This document shows, piece after piece, positions 35,575 to 45,570 of a DNA stretch of 64,000 bases (position 1 is the stretch's first letter; every line of letters starts with the position of its first letter). The DNA is taken from NCBI RefSeq assembly GCF_014304815.1, contig NZ_CP047958.1, forward strand, positions 2,356,001 to 2,420,000, read 5' to 3'. The notes beneath the pieces were generated by a model. The model ran no database searches. It was not told where the DNA came from and was given only the letters and a program-made list of their open reading frames with translations. This DNA is from Synechococcus sp. MIT S9220. GTDB lineage: Bacteria > Cyanobacteriota > Cyanobacteriia > PCC-6307 > Cyanobiaceae. The translations under genes were made by a program, and so were the position numbers.

Positions 35575-38157
35575 ATGCTGAGCACCTACCGCGAGAACGC
35601 TGCAGAACGCCTGGCCCAAGGGATCCCAGCGCTGCCACTCGATGCCAGCCAGGCCAAAGCGCTCACAGAGCTGCTGCAGGACCCGCCTGCTGGAGAAGAG
35701 CAGGAACTGCTGCATCTGCTGAGTGAACGCATTCCACCTGGGGTGGATGAAGCCGCCTACGTGAAGGCAACCTGGCTGAGTGCTGTGGCGCAGGGCGAAG
35801 CGACCAGCCCGCTGGTGTCACCGCTGGAAGCGATCCGTCTGCTTGGAACGATGGTGGGGGGCTACAACGTCGCCGCCCTGATTGAGCTGCTCAAACACAG
35901 CGATGATGAGCTAGCTGGATGTGCCGCTGAGGGCCTGAGCCGCACCCTGCTCGTGTACGACGCCTTCAACGAACTGATGGAGCTGGCGGCAGACAACCGT
36001 TTCGCCAAACAGGTGGTGGACAGCTGGGCAGCAGCGGAGTGGTTCACCTCCAAACCGGAGCTGGCTGAGTCCATCACCGTGACCGTCTTCAAGATCGAAG
36101 GCGAAACCAACACCGATGATCTCTCTCCAGCAACCCATGCCACGACCCGTCCGGACATTCCCATGCACGCCCTGGCGATGCTGGAGACCCGAGACCCTGA
36201 AGGCCTTCAGACGATCACAAGGCTGAAGCAAGGTGAGCATCCCGTGGTCTACGTGGGCGATGTTGTCGGCACAGGAAGCTCACGCAAGAGCGCTATCAAC
36301 TCAGTGCTCTGGCACACGGGCGATGACATTCCGCACGTCCCGAACAAGCGAGCCGGTGGAGTGATTCTGGGCGGAAAAATCGCCCCCATCTTTTTCAACA
36401 CCGCGGAAGACTCGGGCGCGCTGCCGATCGAATGTGATGTCACCGGTCTGAACACCGGAGATGTGATCACCATTCGCCCCTACCAAGGCACGATCGAACG
36501 GGATGGTGAGGTGGTGAGCCGCTTCGAACTCAAGCCAGCCACGATCAGTGATGAGGTGCGCGCCGGTGGCCGCATTCCGCTGATGATCGGTCGAGCCCTC
36601 ACCGACAAGGTGCGCGCCAAGCTTGGTTTGCCGCCTTCCGAGCTGTTCATCCGCCCCAGCGCTCCGCAAGACACTGGCAAGGGATTCACCCTGGCTCAGA
36701 AAATGGTGGGTAAGGCCTGCGGCCTCACAGGTGTGCGCCCAGGCACCAGTTGCGAGCCGCTGATGACCACGGTCGGATCCCAGGACACGACCGGGCCGAT
36801 GACTCGAGACGAAATGAAGGAGCTGGCCTGTCTGGGCTTCTCCTCCGACCTGGTGATGCAGAGCTTCTGCCACACCGCGGCCTATCCCAAGCCTGTGGAT
36901 CTTCAGACCCAGAAGGACCTTCCCGATTTCTTCGCTCAGCGCGGCGGCGTTGCGCTGCGGCCCGGCGATGGCATCATCCACAGCTGGCTGAACCGCATGC
37001 TGCTGCCCGACACCGTGGGCACCGGCGGTGACAGCCACACCCGTTTTCCACTTGGCATCTCCTTCCCAGCCGGCTCTGGCCTCGTGGCCTTCGCTGCGGC
37101 CATTGGCGCCATGCCCCTCGACATGCCTGAATCGGTGCTGGTGCGATTCAGCGGCTCTCTGCAGCCCGGCGTGACCCTGCGTGATGTGGTGAACGCCATC
37201 CCCTGGGTCGCCATTCAACGCGGTCTACTGACGGTGGAGAAAGCCAACAAAAAGAATCTGTTCAATGGCCGAATCATGGAGATCGAAGGCCTCCCTGATC
37301 TGAAGCTCGAGCAAGCCTTTGAACTCACCGACGCCAGCGCCGAACGCTCCTGTGCCGGATGCACGATCAAGCTCTCCGAAGCAACGGTGAGCGAATATCT
37401 GCGCAGCAACGTGGCCCTGCTCAAGAACATGATTGCGCGTGGGTACAGCGATGCGCGCACCCTGGCCCGCCGCATCAAGGAGATGGAGGTTTGGCTGTCC
37501 AATCCCCAGCTGCTCAGCGCTGATGCCGATGCCGAATATGCCGAAGTGCTGGAGATCAACCTCGATGAACTCACCGAACCCGTTTTGGCCTGCCCGAACG
37601 ATCCCGACAACGTGAAGCTGCTCAGCGAGGTGGCTGGAGCGCCGGTGCAGGAGGTGTTCATCGGTTCCTGCATGACCAACATCGGCCATTACCGAGCCGC
37701 GGCCAAAGTGCTCGAGGGAGCCGGTGAAAACAAGGCCCGCCTCTGGGTGTGCCCTCCCACCCGCATGGATGAAGAGACCCTCAAGGCCGAGGGCTATTAC
37801 GCCACCTTCGAAGCGGCCGGCTCACGCATGGAGATGCCGGGATGCTCCCTGTGCATGGGCAACCAGGCCAGGGTCGAGGACGACACCACCGTGTTCTCCA
37901 CCAGCACCCGTAACTTCAACAACCGCCTCGGAAAAGGCGCCCAGGTTTACCTCGGCAGCGCCGAACTGGCAGCGGTCTGTGCCCAGCTGGGCCGGATCCC
38001 CACGGCGGACGAGTACCGCAGCATCGCCTCCGCAAAGATCGATCCTCTGTCCGATGAGCTGTACCGCTATCTGAATTTTGACCAGATCAGTGGCTTCGAG
38101 GATCAGGGTCGGGTTGTCAGCGCAGATGAGGAGGCCCAGATGCTGGCCGGGGCCTGA
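35575..38157 (+). CDS. acnB: Aconitate hydratase B
   Basis: 860 residues, typical AcnB size and domain order: N-terminal HEAT-like domain (about 1-160), swivelling domain ([15 protein letters not shown]), then the catalytic domains with [52 protein letters not shown] and CSLCMGNQ. The cysteines of the last two segments hold the [4Fe-4S] cluster. It interconverts citrate and isocitrate in the TCA pathway. It is divergent from aroF with about 115 bases between starts. Confidence 0.97.
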   Translation: MLSTYRENAAERLAQGIPALPLDASQAKALTELLQDPPAGEEQELLHLLSERIPPGVDEAAYVKATWLSAVAQGEATSPLVSPLEAIRLLGTMVGGYNVAALIELLKHSDDELAGCAAEGLSRTLLVYDAFNELMELAADNRFAKQVVDSWAAAEWFTSKPELAESITVTVFKIEGETNTDDLSPATHATTRPDIPMHALAMLETRDPEGLQTITRLKQGEHPVVYVGDVVGTGSSRKSAINSVLWHTGDDIPHVPNKRAGGVILGGKIAPIFFNTAEDSGALPIECDVTGLNTGDVITIRPYQGTIERDGEVVSRFELKPATISDEVRAGGRIPLMIGRALTDKVRAKLGLPPSELFIRPSAPQDTGKGFTLAQKMVGKACGLTGVRPGTSCEPLMTTVGSQDTTGPMTRDEMKELACLGFSSDLVMQSFCHTAAYPKPVDLQTQKDLPDFFAQRGGVALRPGDGIIHSWLNRMLLPDTVGTGGDSHTRFPLGISFPAGSGLVAFAAAIGAMPLDMPESVLVRFSGSLQPGVTLRDVVNAIPWVAIQRGLLTVEKANKKNLFNGRIMEIEGLPDLKLEQAFELTDASAERSCAGCTIKLSEATVSEYLRSNVALLKNMIARGYSDARTLARRIKEMEVWLSNPQLLSADADAEYAEVLEINLDELTEPVLACPNDPDNVKLLSEVAGAPVQEVFIGSCMTNIGHYRAAAKVLEGAGENKARLWVCPPTRMDEETLKAEGYYATFEAAGSRMEMPGCSLCMGNQARVEDDTTVFSTSTRNFNNRLGKGAQVYLGSAELAAVCAQLGRIPTADEYRSIASAKIDPLSDELYRYLNFDQISGFEDQGRVVSADEEAQMLAGA

Positions 38158-38175
38158 TCCCCGACTGGCCATTCC

Positions 38176-39669
38176 ATGGTCGTTCTCAGTGACCTAAAAC
38201 AACGCCGCCACCAGCTCGGCTCCAGCCGCAGCATCCGACGTCTGCTGGAACGACGCTGGTGGGTTGTGGTGCTGGCCTTGATGCTCACCGGCCTGGGCGC
38301 TGCCTTGACCGGTGTGCTGTTCAAAGCCGGCATCAAAGTCTTGAGTGGCTGGCGACTGGAACTGCTGGCGGATCTGCCGGCCTGGGCTGTTCTGCCTGGA
38401 CTCGGAGCCTTAGGCGGCCTGATTTCAGGGCTGATGGTGGCCTACCTGGCCCCAGCCGCTGGCGGCTCAGGCATCACCCACATCATGGGATTCCTGAAAC
38501 ACCGGGCGGTGCCGATGGGGCTTCAGGTGGGCCTGGTGAAGCTGGTGGCTGGGATCGTGGCCATTGGCAGCGGCTTCCCTCTCGGCCCGGAAGGACCTGC
38601 GGTTCAAATGGGCGGCTCCGTGGCATGGCAGATGGCGCGCTGGTTGAAAGCACCCGTGGCCTTCCGCCGCTTGATCGTGGCCGCCGGCGGCGGCGCCGGT
38701 ATCGCAGCAGTGTTCAGTGCCCCGATCGGAGGCTTCGTCTACGCCGTTGAGGAATTGCTGCACTCCGCCAGACCGGTGGTGTTGCTGCTGGTGATTGTCA
38801 CCACCTTCTGGGCCGATGCCTGGGCAGACGTTCTGGGTCTGGCAGGCCTCAATTCCAGTGGAGGGGGCCTCGATGCCACACAGGGATTCCAGCTGGAACG
38901 GGAATACACACCACTGGTGAACTTCCTGCCGATCGATCTGGGCTATCTGATCGGGCTGGGCGTCGTGGTTGGGGTGCTGGCGGAGCTCTACTGCCGCTAT
39001 GTGCTCGCCATGCAACGCAAGGGCAATGCCTGGTTCGGCGATCACCTGGTGCTGCGCATGGTGATCAGTGGTGGCGTTCTGGGCGGTGTGTACGCCTTTC
39101 TGCCTGAGGATTTTCACAACCTGGAAGGGCTGCAGCACCTGATCGCTGATGGCAAGGCCGATATCCCCATGGCGCTTGGCACCTTCATCGTGCTCTTCTT
39201 CAGCACCGGTCTGGCTGCTGCATCGGGAGCTCCAGGAGGTTTGTTCTATCCGATGCTCACCCTGGGAGGCGCCATCGGTCTGGCCTGTGGCATCTGGGTG
39301 GAAGCGCTCACCGGACACGTGCCCAGCACCTATGTGTTCGCCGGGATGGGTGCCTTCGTGGCCAGCTGTTCACGCACACCGATCACGGCGATGTTCCTGG
39401 CCTTTGCGCTCACCAAGGATCTGCTGATCCTCAAGCCGATCCTGGTGGCTTGTCTGGCTAGCTTCCTTGTGGCGCGTTTGTTTGATGACCGCTCGATCTA
39501 TGAGCGCCAGCTGGGCATGGAGCTGTTGGAGGAGGATCACCTGGAAGCCCGCAGGGAACGACGCGGTGGCATTCACCACGCCTGGGAGGGATCGATTCGA
39601 CGCAGAAAGTTTGACCCTCCCAAACCATCAACACCTCCTAAAGACAACACCAAAAAACCTGATCCATAG
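38176..39669 (+). CDS. ClC-family chloride/proton antiporter
   Basis: 497 residues with many membrane helices. Chloride-site motifs are GGSGITH (Ser), GPEGPAVQMGG (gating Glu) and GGLFYPMLTLGG. In YAVEELLHSARP a Glu aligns with the internal proton glutamate of E. coli ClC (Glu203). Having both glutamates supports an exchanger rather than a channel. A hydrophilic, basic C-terminal tail of about 55 residues follows the last helix and has no CBS domain. It starts 18 bases after acnB. Confidence 0.93.
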   Translation: MVVLSDLKQRRHQLGSSRSIRRLLERRWWVVVLALMLTGLGAALTGVLFKAGIKVLSGWRLELLADLPAWAVLPGLGALGGLISGLMVAYLAPAAGGSGITHIMGFLKHRAVPMGLQVGLVKLVAGIVAIGSGFPLGPEGPAVQMGGSVAWQMARWLKAPVAFRRLIVAAGGGAGIAAVFSAPIGGFVYAVEELLHSARPVVLLLVIVTTFWADAWADVLGLAGLNSSGGGLDATQGFQLEREYTPLVNFLPIDLGYLIGLGVVVGVLAELYCRYVLAMQRKGNAWFGDHLVLRMVISGGVLGGVYAFLPEDFHNLEGLQHLIADGKADIPMALGTFIVLFFSTGLAAASGAPGGLFYPMLTLGGAIGLACGIWVEALTGHVPSTYVFAGMGAFVASCSRTPITAMFLAFALTKDLLILKPILVACLASFLVARLFDDRSIYERQLGMELLEEDHLEARRERRGGIHHAWEGSIRRRKFDPPKPSTPPKDNTKKPDP

Positions 39670-39845
39670 GAGCAACCTTCATTCCATGGCTTAGACAAAC
39701 AACAGGTGTCTGTGGATCTTCACGTTGCGGGGGTACAGCCTTGATTGATGACATTGGTTGGAGCATCTGAATCATTGATCCTTCAGGATGAACATCTGAA
39801 GCTCAGGCCCTCCTGAACCAGGAAACGCTGCTGTTTGATCCGGCT

Positions 39846-41465
39846 GTGCCGGAAACCGGAGCCCTGCGTGCGGTGATGGCCTTTCCCAGCACCTACACGG
39901 TGGGGATCACCAGCCTCGGCTATCAAATCGTTTGGGCCACCCTGGCCATGCGGTCTGATCTGGATGTGCGGCGCCTGTTCACCGATCAGAGCGATCCACC
40001 GCATCGCCAGTGCGATCTGTTCGGACTCTCCCTCAGCTGGGAACTGGATGGGCCGGTGCTGCTGGATTTGCTGGAGCAGCAACGAATTCCCATCTGGAGC
40101 GAACAGCGCTCGGATCAGGATCCAATCGTGTTTGGTGGCGGTCCTGTGCTGACCGCAAACCCCGAACCTCTGGCTCCCTTTTTCGATGTGATCCTGCTGG
40201 GAGATGGTGAAGAGCTGCTGCCCAGCTTCATCGACACTCTCCAGGAAGTCCGGACTGAATCACGTTCCGTGCGCCTGCGGCGGTTGGCTCAGGTGCCTGG
40301 GATTTACGTGCCATCGCTGTACGCACCCCGCTACGGAACCGACGGCTGTTTGCAAAGCATCGACCCGATCGAAGCAGAGCTACCACCAACAATCAGCAAG
40401 CAAACCTGGCGTGGCAACAGCCTCAGCCATTCAACGGTGATCACCCCGGAATCCGCTTGGCCCGATATCCATATGGTGGAGGTGGTGCGCAGCTGCCCGG
40501 AACTGTGCCGTTTCTGTCTGGCCAGTTATCTCACGCTTCCCTTCCGCACGCCGTCTCTTGACGACGGCCTGATCCCTGCTGTGGAGAAAGGTCTGTTGGC
40601 AACACGCAGGCTGGGACTCCTGGGTGCATCAGTCACTCAGCATCCACAGTTCGCAGACCTGCTCAGCTGGCTCGGTCATGACCGCTTTGATGACGTGCGA
40701 GTGAGTGTGAGTTCGGTGCGGGCAGCCACCGTGACCACTGAGCTTGCGAGCGGACTGGCCCGACGCGGCAGCAAATCACTGACAATCGCCATCGAGAGCG
40801 GCAGCGAACGCATGCGCGAGGTGGTGAACAAAAAGCTGAGCAACGAGGAGATCAGTGCCGCTGCGCGCCATGCCAAAGAAGGTGGACTGCGTGCCCTCAA
40901 GCTCTACGGAATGGTGGGGCTTCCCAGTGAGCAGGAGGAGGATGTGGAATCAACCGCAGATCTGCTGCTTCAGCTCAAGAAGACCACCCCTGGCTTGCGT
41001 TTCACCCTGGGCGTAAGCACCTTTGTGCCCAAGGCTCAAACCCCCTTCCAATGGCAGGGCGTCAGGCCTGAAGCCGACAAACGCCTCAAACGGCTGGCCA
41101 AACGACTGAAACCGAAAGGAATTGATCTACGGCCGGAGAGTTACGGCTGGAGTGTGATCCAAGCCCTGCTCTCTCGCAGTGACCGCCGTCTGGCTCCGGT
41201 GATCGCCGCAGTCCGAGGATCTCAGGAAAGCCTCGGAGGCTGGAAGAAGGCCTACCGCAGCTGCAGGGCCGGCGAATTGCCGGGGACCAGCAGCGGTGGG
41301 GTTGATCTGCCTTTGCCCCCTCCATGGGAGCAGGTGGTCCACGACAACTGGGATGAAGCCGTCGTGCTGCCCTGGGACCATCTCAACGGGCCTTTAGGAC
41401 GAAAAACCTTGCTCAAGCACCAGAGTCTGTCTCTGGCTGGAGCCGCTCCGACAGTTCAGGACTAA
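39846..41465 (+). CDS. B12-binding-type radical SAM protein
   Basis: 539 residues from a GTG. The N-terminal B12-binding-like domain has ITSLGYQIVWATLA, VFGGGPVLTANPEPLAPFFD and ILLGDGEELL. The radical-SAM cluster is CPELCRFCLASY near residue 216, and the barrel continues to the C-terminus. The substrate is unknown. The frame is open upstream to 39792 and encodes a plausible N-terminus (TSEAQALLNQETLLFDPAV), but the ATG at 39788 is out of frame by one base (see findings). It converges with the O-antigen ligase-like gene and overlaps it by 53 bases. Confidence 0.85.
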   Translation: MPETGALRAVMAFPSTYTVGITSLGYQIVWATLAMRSDLDVRRLFTDQSDPPHRQCDLFGLSLSWELDGPVLLDLLEQQRIPIWSEQRSDQDPIVFGGGPVLTANPEPLAPFFDVILLGDGEELLPSFIDTLQEVRTESRSVRLRRLAQVPGIYVPSLYAPRYGTDGCLQSIDPIEAELPPTISKQTWRGNSLSHSTVITPESAWPDIHMVEVVRSCPELCRFCLASYLTLPFRTPSLDDGLIPAVEKGLLATRRLGLLGASVTQHPQFADLLSWLGHDRFDDVRVSVSSVRAATVTTELASGLARRGSKSLTIAIESGSERMREVVNKKLSNEEISAAARHAKEGGLRALKLYGMVGLPSEQEEDVESTADLLLQLKKTTPGLRFTLGVSTFVPKAQTPFQWQGVRPEADKRLKRLAKRLKPKGIDLRPESYGWSVIQALLSRSDRRLAPVIAAVRGSQESLGGWKKAYRSCRAGELPGTSSGGVDLPLPPPWEQVVHDNWDEAVVLPWDHLNGPLGRKTLLKHQSLSLAGAAPTVQD

Positions 41466-42696
41466 AGGACGCTCGCAGACCCGCCAGCAGAATCCAGCCG
41501 GCAATGTTCAGACGGCTGTCAAAAAAGGGCAGATCCGTTCCGTGCAGAACCATCAGCACAAACAGCGCCGTCCACCAGGCCCGGTCGAACAGCCCAGACA
41601 GTCCTCGGCGCAGACTCACCACCAAGAGGGCGACAACAAAGCCCACCAACAGCACGGCCACCGGCAGTCCATGACCAATCGCCAGCTCCAGCGGCAGATT
41701 GTGAGCATGGCCATGCCACTGACCGGTGCGCAGGGGATAGATCACTGAGAAAGCTGCAGCTCCCCAACCGAGCCACGGCCGTTCACCAATCAATTGCAGC
41801 GCAACGTTCCATTGACTGATGCGCGTGGAAGCCAGGACCCGCTCTCCCGCGTACTGACTGTCGTTAAGGCGAGCCCAGAGACTTTCAGGCACCAGAGTTC
41901 GGGCGGGATCCTGGAGCATCAGCGGCACCCCGGGAAGCACGGACAGCAGCACCGGCAAAAGCGCCAGCGCCAGCAGAGGAATCAACCAAGGCCAGCTGGG
42001 TGGACCCAGAACCAACGGCACCACCAGCACGAGTGCGCCCCAACCATTGCGGGATTCCGTGAGCACCAACGCCACCACCAACAACACGGCCAGGATCAGC
42101 ACCACTACACGACGCCAGCGGTTCAATCCCTGCTGCACGAGAGCAGCCAGGGTCAGTGGCCACACCATGGACAACCAGGCGGAGGCGATGTTGGCGTAAT
42201 CAAACAGTCCCGAAAGACGCCCCTCGGGACGGCCACCTGCTGCCATGAACCACACGATCAATCCACCCAGCAGTTGCCACGGTCCCTGCCATCCCCACCA
42301 GAGCTGGCCAAGACCGGTCACCACCACAGGAACACTGCCTGCCACCAGCAAAAGGGCAGAGCGGCGCCGGGCCTCACCACTCATCACGTACGGCTGAAAA
42401 CCCCAGAAACCCCAGAAAAAAGGAAGCCAATTGCCCAGCCCCACCCAGGCGAGTCCCTGGTCATAGGCGCCAAAGCAGCCAAGAATCATCAGGCCTGATG
42501 CCAGCAGCAGCGGAGCATTCCAGGGGTCACGCCAAGAGGGTCGTTCACGCCCAGCGCAACCGAACAACAGTGCTGGGAACAGCAGCAGACTTCCCAGCAG
42601 AGCTGACGACGGCAGCAGAAACAGGCCGAGCTGAAAGCAGCGCCAACCACGCGCAGACGCCAGAGAGGGTCGACCTTGATCCAGCCAGACCATCAC
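41413..42696 (-). CDS. O-antigen ligase/polymerase-like membrane protein
   Basis: 427 residues, about 10-12 hydrophobic helices with the large periplasmic loop expected of the Wzy_C family between about 250 and 340, containing TRISQWNVALQLIGERPWLG and GHAHNLPLELAIGHGLP. That GxxxH-type segment is the usual signature. It would polymerise or ligate surface polysaccharide; alternatively it belongs to the related bicarbonate-transporter-named IctB group, which shares the fold. It overlaps the upstream purU gene by a few bases at ATGA and the radical-SAM gene by 53 bases at the 3' end. Confidence 0.82.
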   Translation of the reverse strand: MMVWLDQGRPSLASARGWRCFQLGLFLLPSSALLGSLLLFPALLFGCAGRERPSWRDPWNAPLLLASGLMILGCFGAYDQGLAWVGLGNWLPFFWGFWGFQPYVMSGEARRRSALLLVAGSVPVVVTGLGQLWWGWQGPWQLLGGLIVWFMAAGGRPEGRLSGLFDYANIASAWLSMVWPLTLAALVQQGLNRWRRVVVLILAVLLVVALVLTESRNGWGALVLVVPLVLGPPSWPWLIPLLALALLPVLLSVLPGVPLMLQDPARTLVPESLWARLNDSQYAGERVLASTRISQWNVALQLIGERPWLGWGAAAFSVIYPLRTGQWHGHAHNLPLELAIGHGLPVAVLLVGFVVALLVVSLRRGLSGLFDRAWWTALFVLMVLHGTDLPFFDSRLNIAGWILLAGLRASFSPELSERLQPETDSGA

Positions 42697-43547
42697 GCGA
42701 ACACTGCCGTACGGCCGCGATAGACCATCACCTGTCGGCAGAGATGAAGGCGCAAAGCCCTGGCCAGAGCGAGTCGCTCCGTGTCACGACCCTTCCGGAT
42801 CAGGTCTTGCACCTCATCGCGATGGCTCACATGAGCGATCGTCTGCTCAATGATCGGGCCGTCATCCAATTCTTCGGTCACGTAATGGGACGTCGCACCG
42901 ATCAGTTTCACGCCCCGTTCCCAGGCACGGTGATACGGCTGTGCGCCCTTGAAAGCGGGCAGAAATGAATGATGGATATTGATCACATTGGGAAATTGTT
43001 CGAGGAAGGTACCGCTGAGCACCTGCATGTACTTGGCGAGAACCGCAAGCTCCACCCGATGTTCGATCAGCAGCTCAAGAATGGTTTGCTCAGCTTCAGC
43101 CTTGGTCTCGCGGGTCACAGGTACATGAATAAAAGGAACCCCGAACTCCTTGCAGCTGCTCTCCAGATCAGGGTGGTTGGCAATCACGATGGGAACCTGC
43201 ATCGGCAGTTCCCCACTGCGGGCACGCCAAAGCAAATCAAGCAGGCAATGACTCTGCTTGCTCACCAGAATCGCCACACGGGGATGATCGTCGGAGAAGT
43301 GCAACTGAGCCTCGCCCCCGAGCCGTTGTGCCAGAGACTCCGCTGCTGATGGAATCGCCTGGCGCGGCAGACCAAAGCCCTCTAGATCCCACTCAATCCT
43401 GCTGAGAAACAAACCAGCACCGGAATCGGTGTGGTGATCCGCATGACGGATATTGCCCCCGTTCGCAGCCACCCAACCGGCGAGTTCACTCACGAGTGCC
43501 GGACGATCCGGACAGATCAGCTGAAGGATGACCGAAGCGGAAGACAA
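42693..43547 (-). CDS. purU: Formyltetrahydrofolate deformylase
   Basis: 284 residues. An N-terminal ACT domain (VILQLICPDRPALVSELAGWV) is followed by a formyltransferase-like catalytic domain with VAILVSKQSHCLLDLLWR, NIHHSFLPAFKGAQPYHRAW and VKLIGATSHYVTEELDDGPII. It hydrolyses 10-formyl-THF to formate and THF, balancing one-carbon pools with the glycine cleavage system (gcvT is in this window but not linked). Operon with the membrane gene downstream. Confidence 0.95.
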   Translation of the reverse strand: MSSASVILQLICPDRPALVSELAGWVAANGGNIRHADHHTDSGAGLFLSRIEWDLEGFGLPRQAIPSAAESLAQRLGGEAQLHFSDDHPRVAILVSKQSHCLLDLLWRARSGELPMQVPIVIANHPDLESSCKEFGVPFIHVPVTRETKAEAEQTILELLIEHRVELAVLAKYMQVLSGTFLEQFPNVINIHHSFLPAFKGAQPYHRAWERGVKLIGATSHYVTEELDDGPIIEQTIAHVSHRDEVQDLIRKGRDTERLALARALRLHLCRQVMVYRGRTAVFA

Positions 43548-43598
43548 GGATGTCAGAGAGATGACAACGTTGATTCTGCGCCGGGGCGTGCCTGCGTC

Positions 43599-43859
43599 TC
43601 AGCGGAGATGCAGGTTCAAGTCCCTGGATGTGGCCTGTCGGATCCGGGCACGAATGGTTGGCAGGCCAAGACGTTCATGGGCGGCAACCCTGTGACAGCC
43701 ATTGAAACCCCAGAGCTGACCATCCACCTCCAGCAGATCAATCGGTTCGCGCAAACCCTCTAGGCGAATCGAGGCCATCAGGGCTTCCACCTTGTCTTCG
43801 TCGAGAAATCGCTGCAGAGGTCTGCGGACGGAAGCCAACGGCACCTGGTCCACCCTCAT
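43599..43859 (-). CDS. srxA: Sulfiredoxin
   Basis: 86 residues from the ATG at 43857-43859 (MRVDQVPLASVRRP). It has a ParB-like fold with the catalytic motif FNGCHRVAAHERLGLPTI; the Cys is the nucleophile that repairs cysteine sulfinic acid in 2-Cys peroxiredoxins with ATP. The family usually has FSGCHR; Asn for Ser is a mild change. A longer frame to 44207 overlaps psbQ on the other strand and is not used. It is divergent from psbQ across 76 bases holding a 7-bp inverted repeat. Confidence 0.92.
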   Translation of the reverse strand: MRVDQVPLASVRRPLQRFLDEDKVEALMASIRLEGLREPIDLLEVDGQLWGFNGCHRVAAHERLGLPTIRARIRQATSRDLNLHLR

Positions 43860-43897
43860 GAGCTCACACTCGTAAAGCAACAGACCAATTAAATTTA

Positions 43898-43919
43898 GGT
43901 GGCGGTTAAAGTCGCCACC
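43898..43919. promoter_or_regulatory. Inverted repeat between srxA and psbQ
   Basis: GGTGGCG (43898-43904) and CGCCACC (43913-43919) are perfect reverse complements with an 8-base spacer. TAAAGT inside the spacer could be a psbQ -10 element, and TAAATT just outside a minus-strand one, so a bound regulator would affect both genes. Confidence 0.45.
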
Positions 43920-43935
43920 ACTCAATTGAACTCCG

Positions 43936-44394
43936 ATGCTGAGCGCCCTGCGCCGCGTGGCCGCCTTTTGCCTCTGCCTGGCCCTCTGTTTCGGCCTCGC
44001 AGCTTGTGATGGCAGCGCCAATGCCAAGCCTGCCAACATCAGCCCAGAGGATATGGCTGTGATCCGCCGCCAGGTGGAAGGATTCACGGCTGCCAGGGAA
44101 CGGCTGCCTGAACTCGCCAAGCTCGTCGACGAACGCGACTGGACCTTCACTCGCAACCTGATCCACGGCCCCATGCAGGAAGTGGGCCGCGAAATGCTGT
44201 ACATCAATCAGCGGCTGCTTCCCCAGGACCGAGCAGAAGCCAACAAATTGGCAACGTCCCTGAAGGACGCTATGGCTGATCTCGATGAAGCCGCTCGTCT
44301 GCAGGACAGCGCCAAACTTCAGAAGGCTTACGACGATCTTGAGGCTGACTTCGCCAATTACGCCGCAGTCATCCCCGAGCAGGCCCAGAGCTGA
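43936..44394 (+). CDS. psbQ: Photosystem II lipoprotein PsbQ (CyanoQ)
   Basis: 152 residues. A lipoprotein signal ends at the lipobox LAAC near residue 24. The rest is a helical bundle with VIRRQVEGFTAARERLPEL, WTFTRNLIHGPMQEVGREML and YINQRLLPQDRAEA, the pattern of cyanobacterial PsbQ. It is lumenal, lipid-anchored, and stabilises the oxygen-evolving complex. Its stop overlaps the apparent start of the FAD oxidoreductase by 4 bases. Confidence 0.92.
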   Translation: MLSALRRVAAFCLCLALCFGLAACDGSANAKPANISPEDMAVIRRQVEGFTAARERLPELAKLVDERDWTFTRNLIHGPMQEVGREMLYINQRLLPQDRAEANKLATSLKDAMADLDEAARLQDSAKLQKAYDDLEADFANYAAVIPEQAQS

Positions 44395-45497
44395 TCGCAT
44401 CCATCGCCGTTATTGGTGCCGGGGTCACCGGCACCGGCACCGCTTGGCAACTTGCCGAGCAAGGGCACAGTGTTGTGCTGGTGGACCCATCACTGGCTAC
44501 GCCAATCCCAGAAAGGCCAGCTGATCGTGATCTGAATGGCAGCACCGCATCATTAGGCGTGCTGATGGGCCTTGCCTTCCGCCGTTCGAGCGGCAGGGCC
44601 TGGAGACTGCGCCAACGCAGCATGACGCTGTGGCCAGCATGGGTTGAACAACTGAATCATCCAGAGTCACCTCTGCAGCTGGACACTCCGCTGATCCAAC
44701 TCGCTGGCAGTGCAGAAGAAGCCCAGCGGATGCAACAGCTTGCGGATGCAAGACCCGATTCAGGACTGCAGTTCATCGCCAACGACAGGCTTGGTGAAAC
44801 TGATCCGGTTTGGCCCCAGGCTGGTCACGGGGCAATGCTCTCCGAACGTGATGGACGGGTTGATCCTCTGCTGCTGTTGAAGGCCCTGAGGCGGAGCCTG
44901 ATTGAACACAATGTGGAGCGACGGGCAACAGAGGTCGTGGAACTGCAACGCCCTGGCAGCACAGCCCGGCGCCAGTGGCGGCTCATCACCGCTGACGGAC
45001 GGAACGAAGCCGTGGATCTGGTGGTGATCTGCTCTGCTTTAGGCAGCACCAAATTGCTGCAGAGCCTTGGGCATCAACGCCCCATGGATGCCGTGCTTGG
45101 ACAGGTGCTGGAGCTGCAGCTCAACAAACCAGCCAAGCAATGGACAGGGTGGCCAGCAGTGCTCACCTGCGGCGGCATCAATCTGATTCCGCACGGACAC
45201 AATCGCCTGTGGATCGGAGCCACGCTGGAACCTGGCGTGAACGCGGATCCCGCCGCCACAGAGACCATGAGACGCTTGAACGAGCTGGCCCCGAGTTGGC
45301 TCAACGCTGCTCAACTGCTCGGCCAATGGCATGGCTTGCGTGCCCGACCACGCGACAGACCTGCCCCTCTACTGGAAGAGCTCGAACCTGGACTGCTGCT
45401 GGCATCAGGGCACTACCGCAACGGTGTCTTGCTGGCACCCGCAACTGCTGAATGGGTTAGCCAACACATTGATAAAGAAACGATAACCAGCCCTTAA
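44391..45497 (+). CDS. FAD-dependent oxidoreductase (DadA/GlyOx-like) with non-standard start
   Basis: About 368 residues if read from 44391. The dinucleotide-binding motif SIAVIGAGVTGTGTAWQLAE is encoded from 44400, but the first ATG, GTG or TTG in frame is the GTG at 44475, which would remove it. The CTG at 44391 overlapping the psbQ stop (CTGA) is the most economical start. The C-terminal part has LLEELEPGLLLASGHYRNG and LLAPATAEW, typical of amine/glycine oxidase-type flavoproteins. Substrate unknown. Confidence 0.8.
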   Translation: MIASIAVIGAGVTGTGTAWQLAEQGHSVVLVDPSLATPIPERPADRDLNGSTASLGVLMGLAFRRSSGRAWRLRQRSMTLWPAWVEQLNHPESPLQLDTPLIQLAGSAEEAQRMQQLADARPDSGLQFIANDRLGETDPVWPQAGHGAMLSERDGRVDPLLLLKALRRSLIEHNVERRATEVVELQRPGSTARRQWRLITADGRNEAVDLVVICSALGSTKLLQSLGHQRPMDAVLGQVLELQLNKPAKQWTGWPAVLTCGGINLIPHGHNRLWIGATLEPGVNADPAATETMRRLNELAPSWLNAAQLLGQWHGLRARPRDRPAPLLEELEPGLLLASGHYRNGVLLAPATAEWVSQHIDKETITSP

Positions 45498-45570
45498 ATC
45501 CTGTCTCCTTGCATTGCAATAAGTTCAACCTGAGTGTTCTTCACTCTCCACCAATTTTTCAGAAGAGTTC

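Noticed and set aside
35461-35715. N-terminal extension of DAHP synthase
   Set aside because: The extension faces the acnB start, looks non-coding, and the internal ATG gives the normal family length.
43860-44207. N-terminal extension of sulfiredoxin
   Set aside because: It overlaps psbQ antisense and exceeds the normal family length of about 86 residues.
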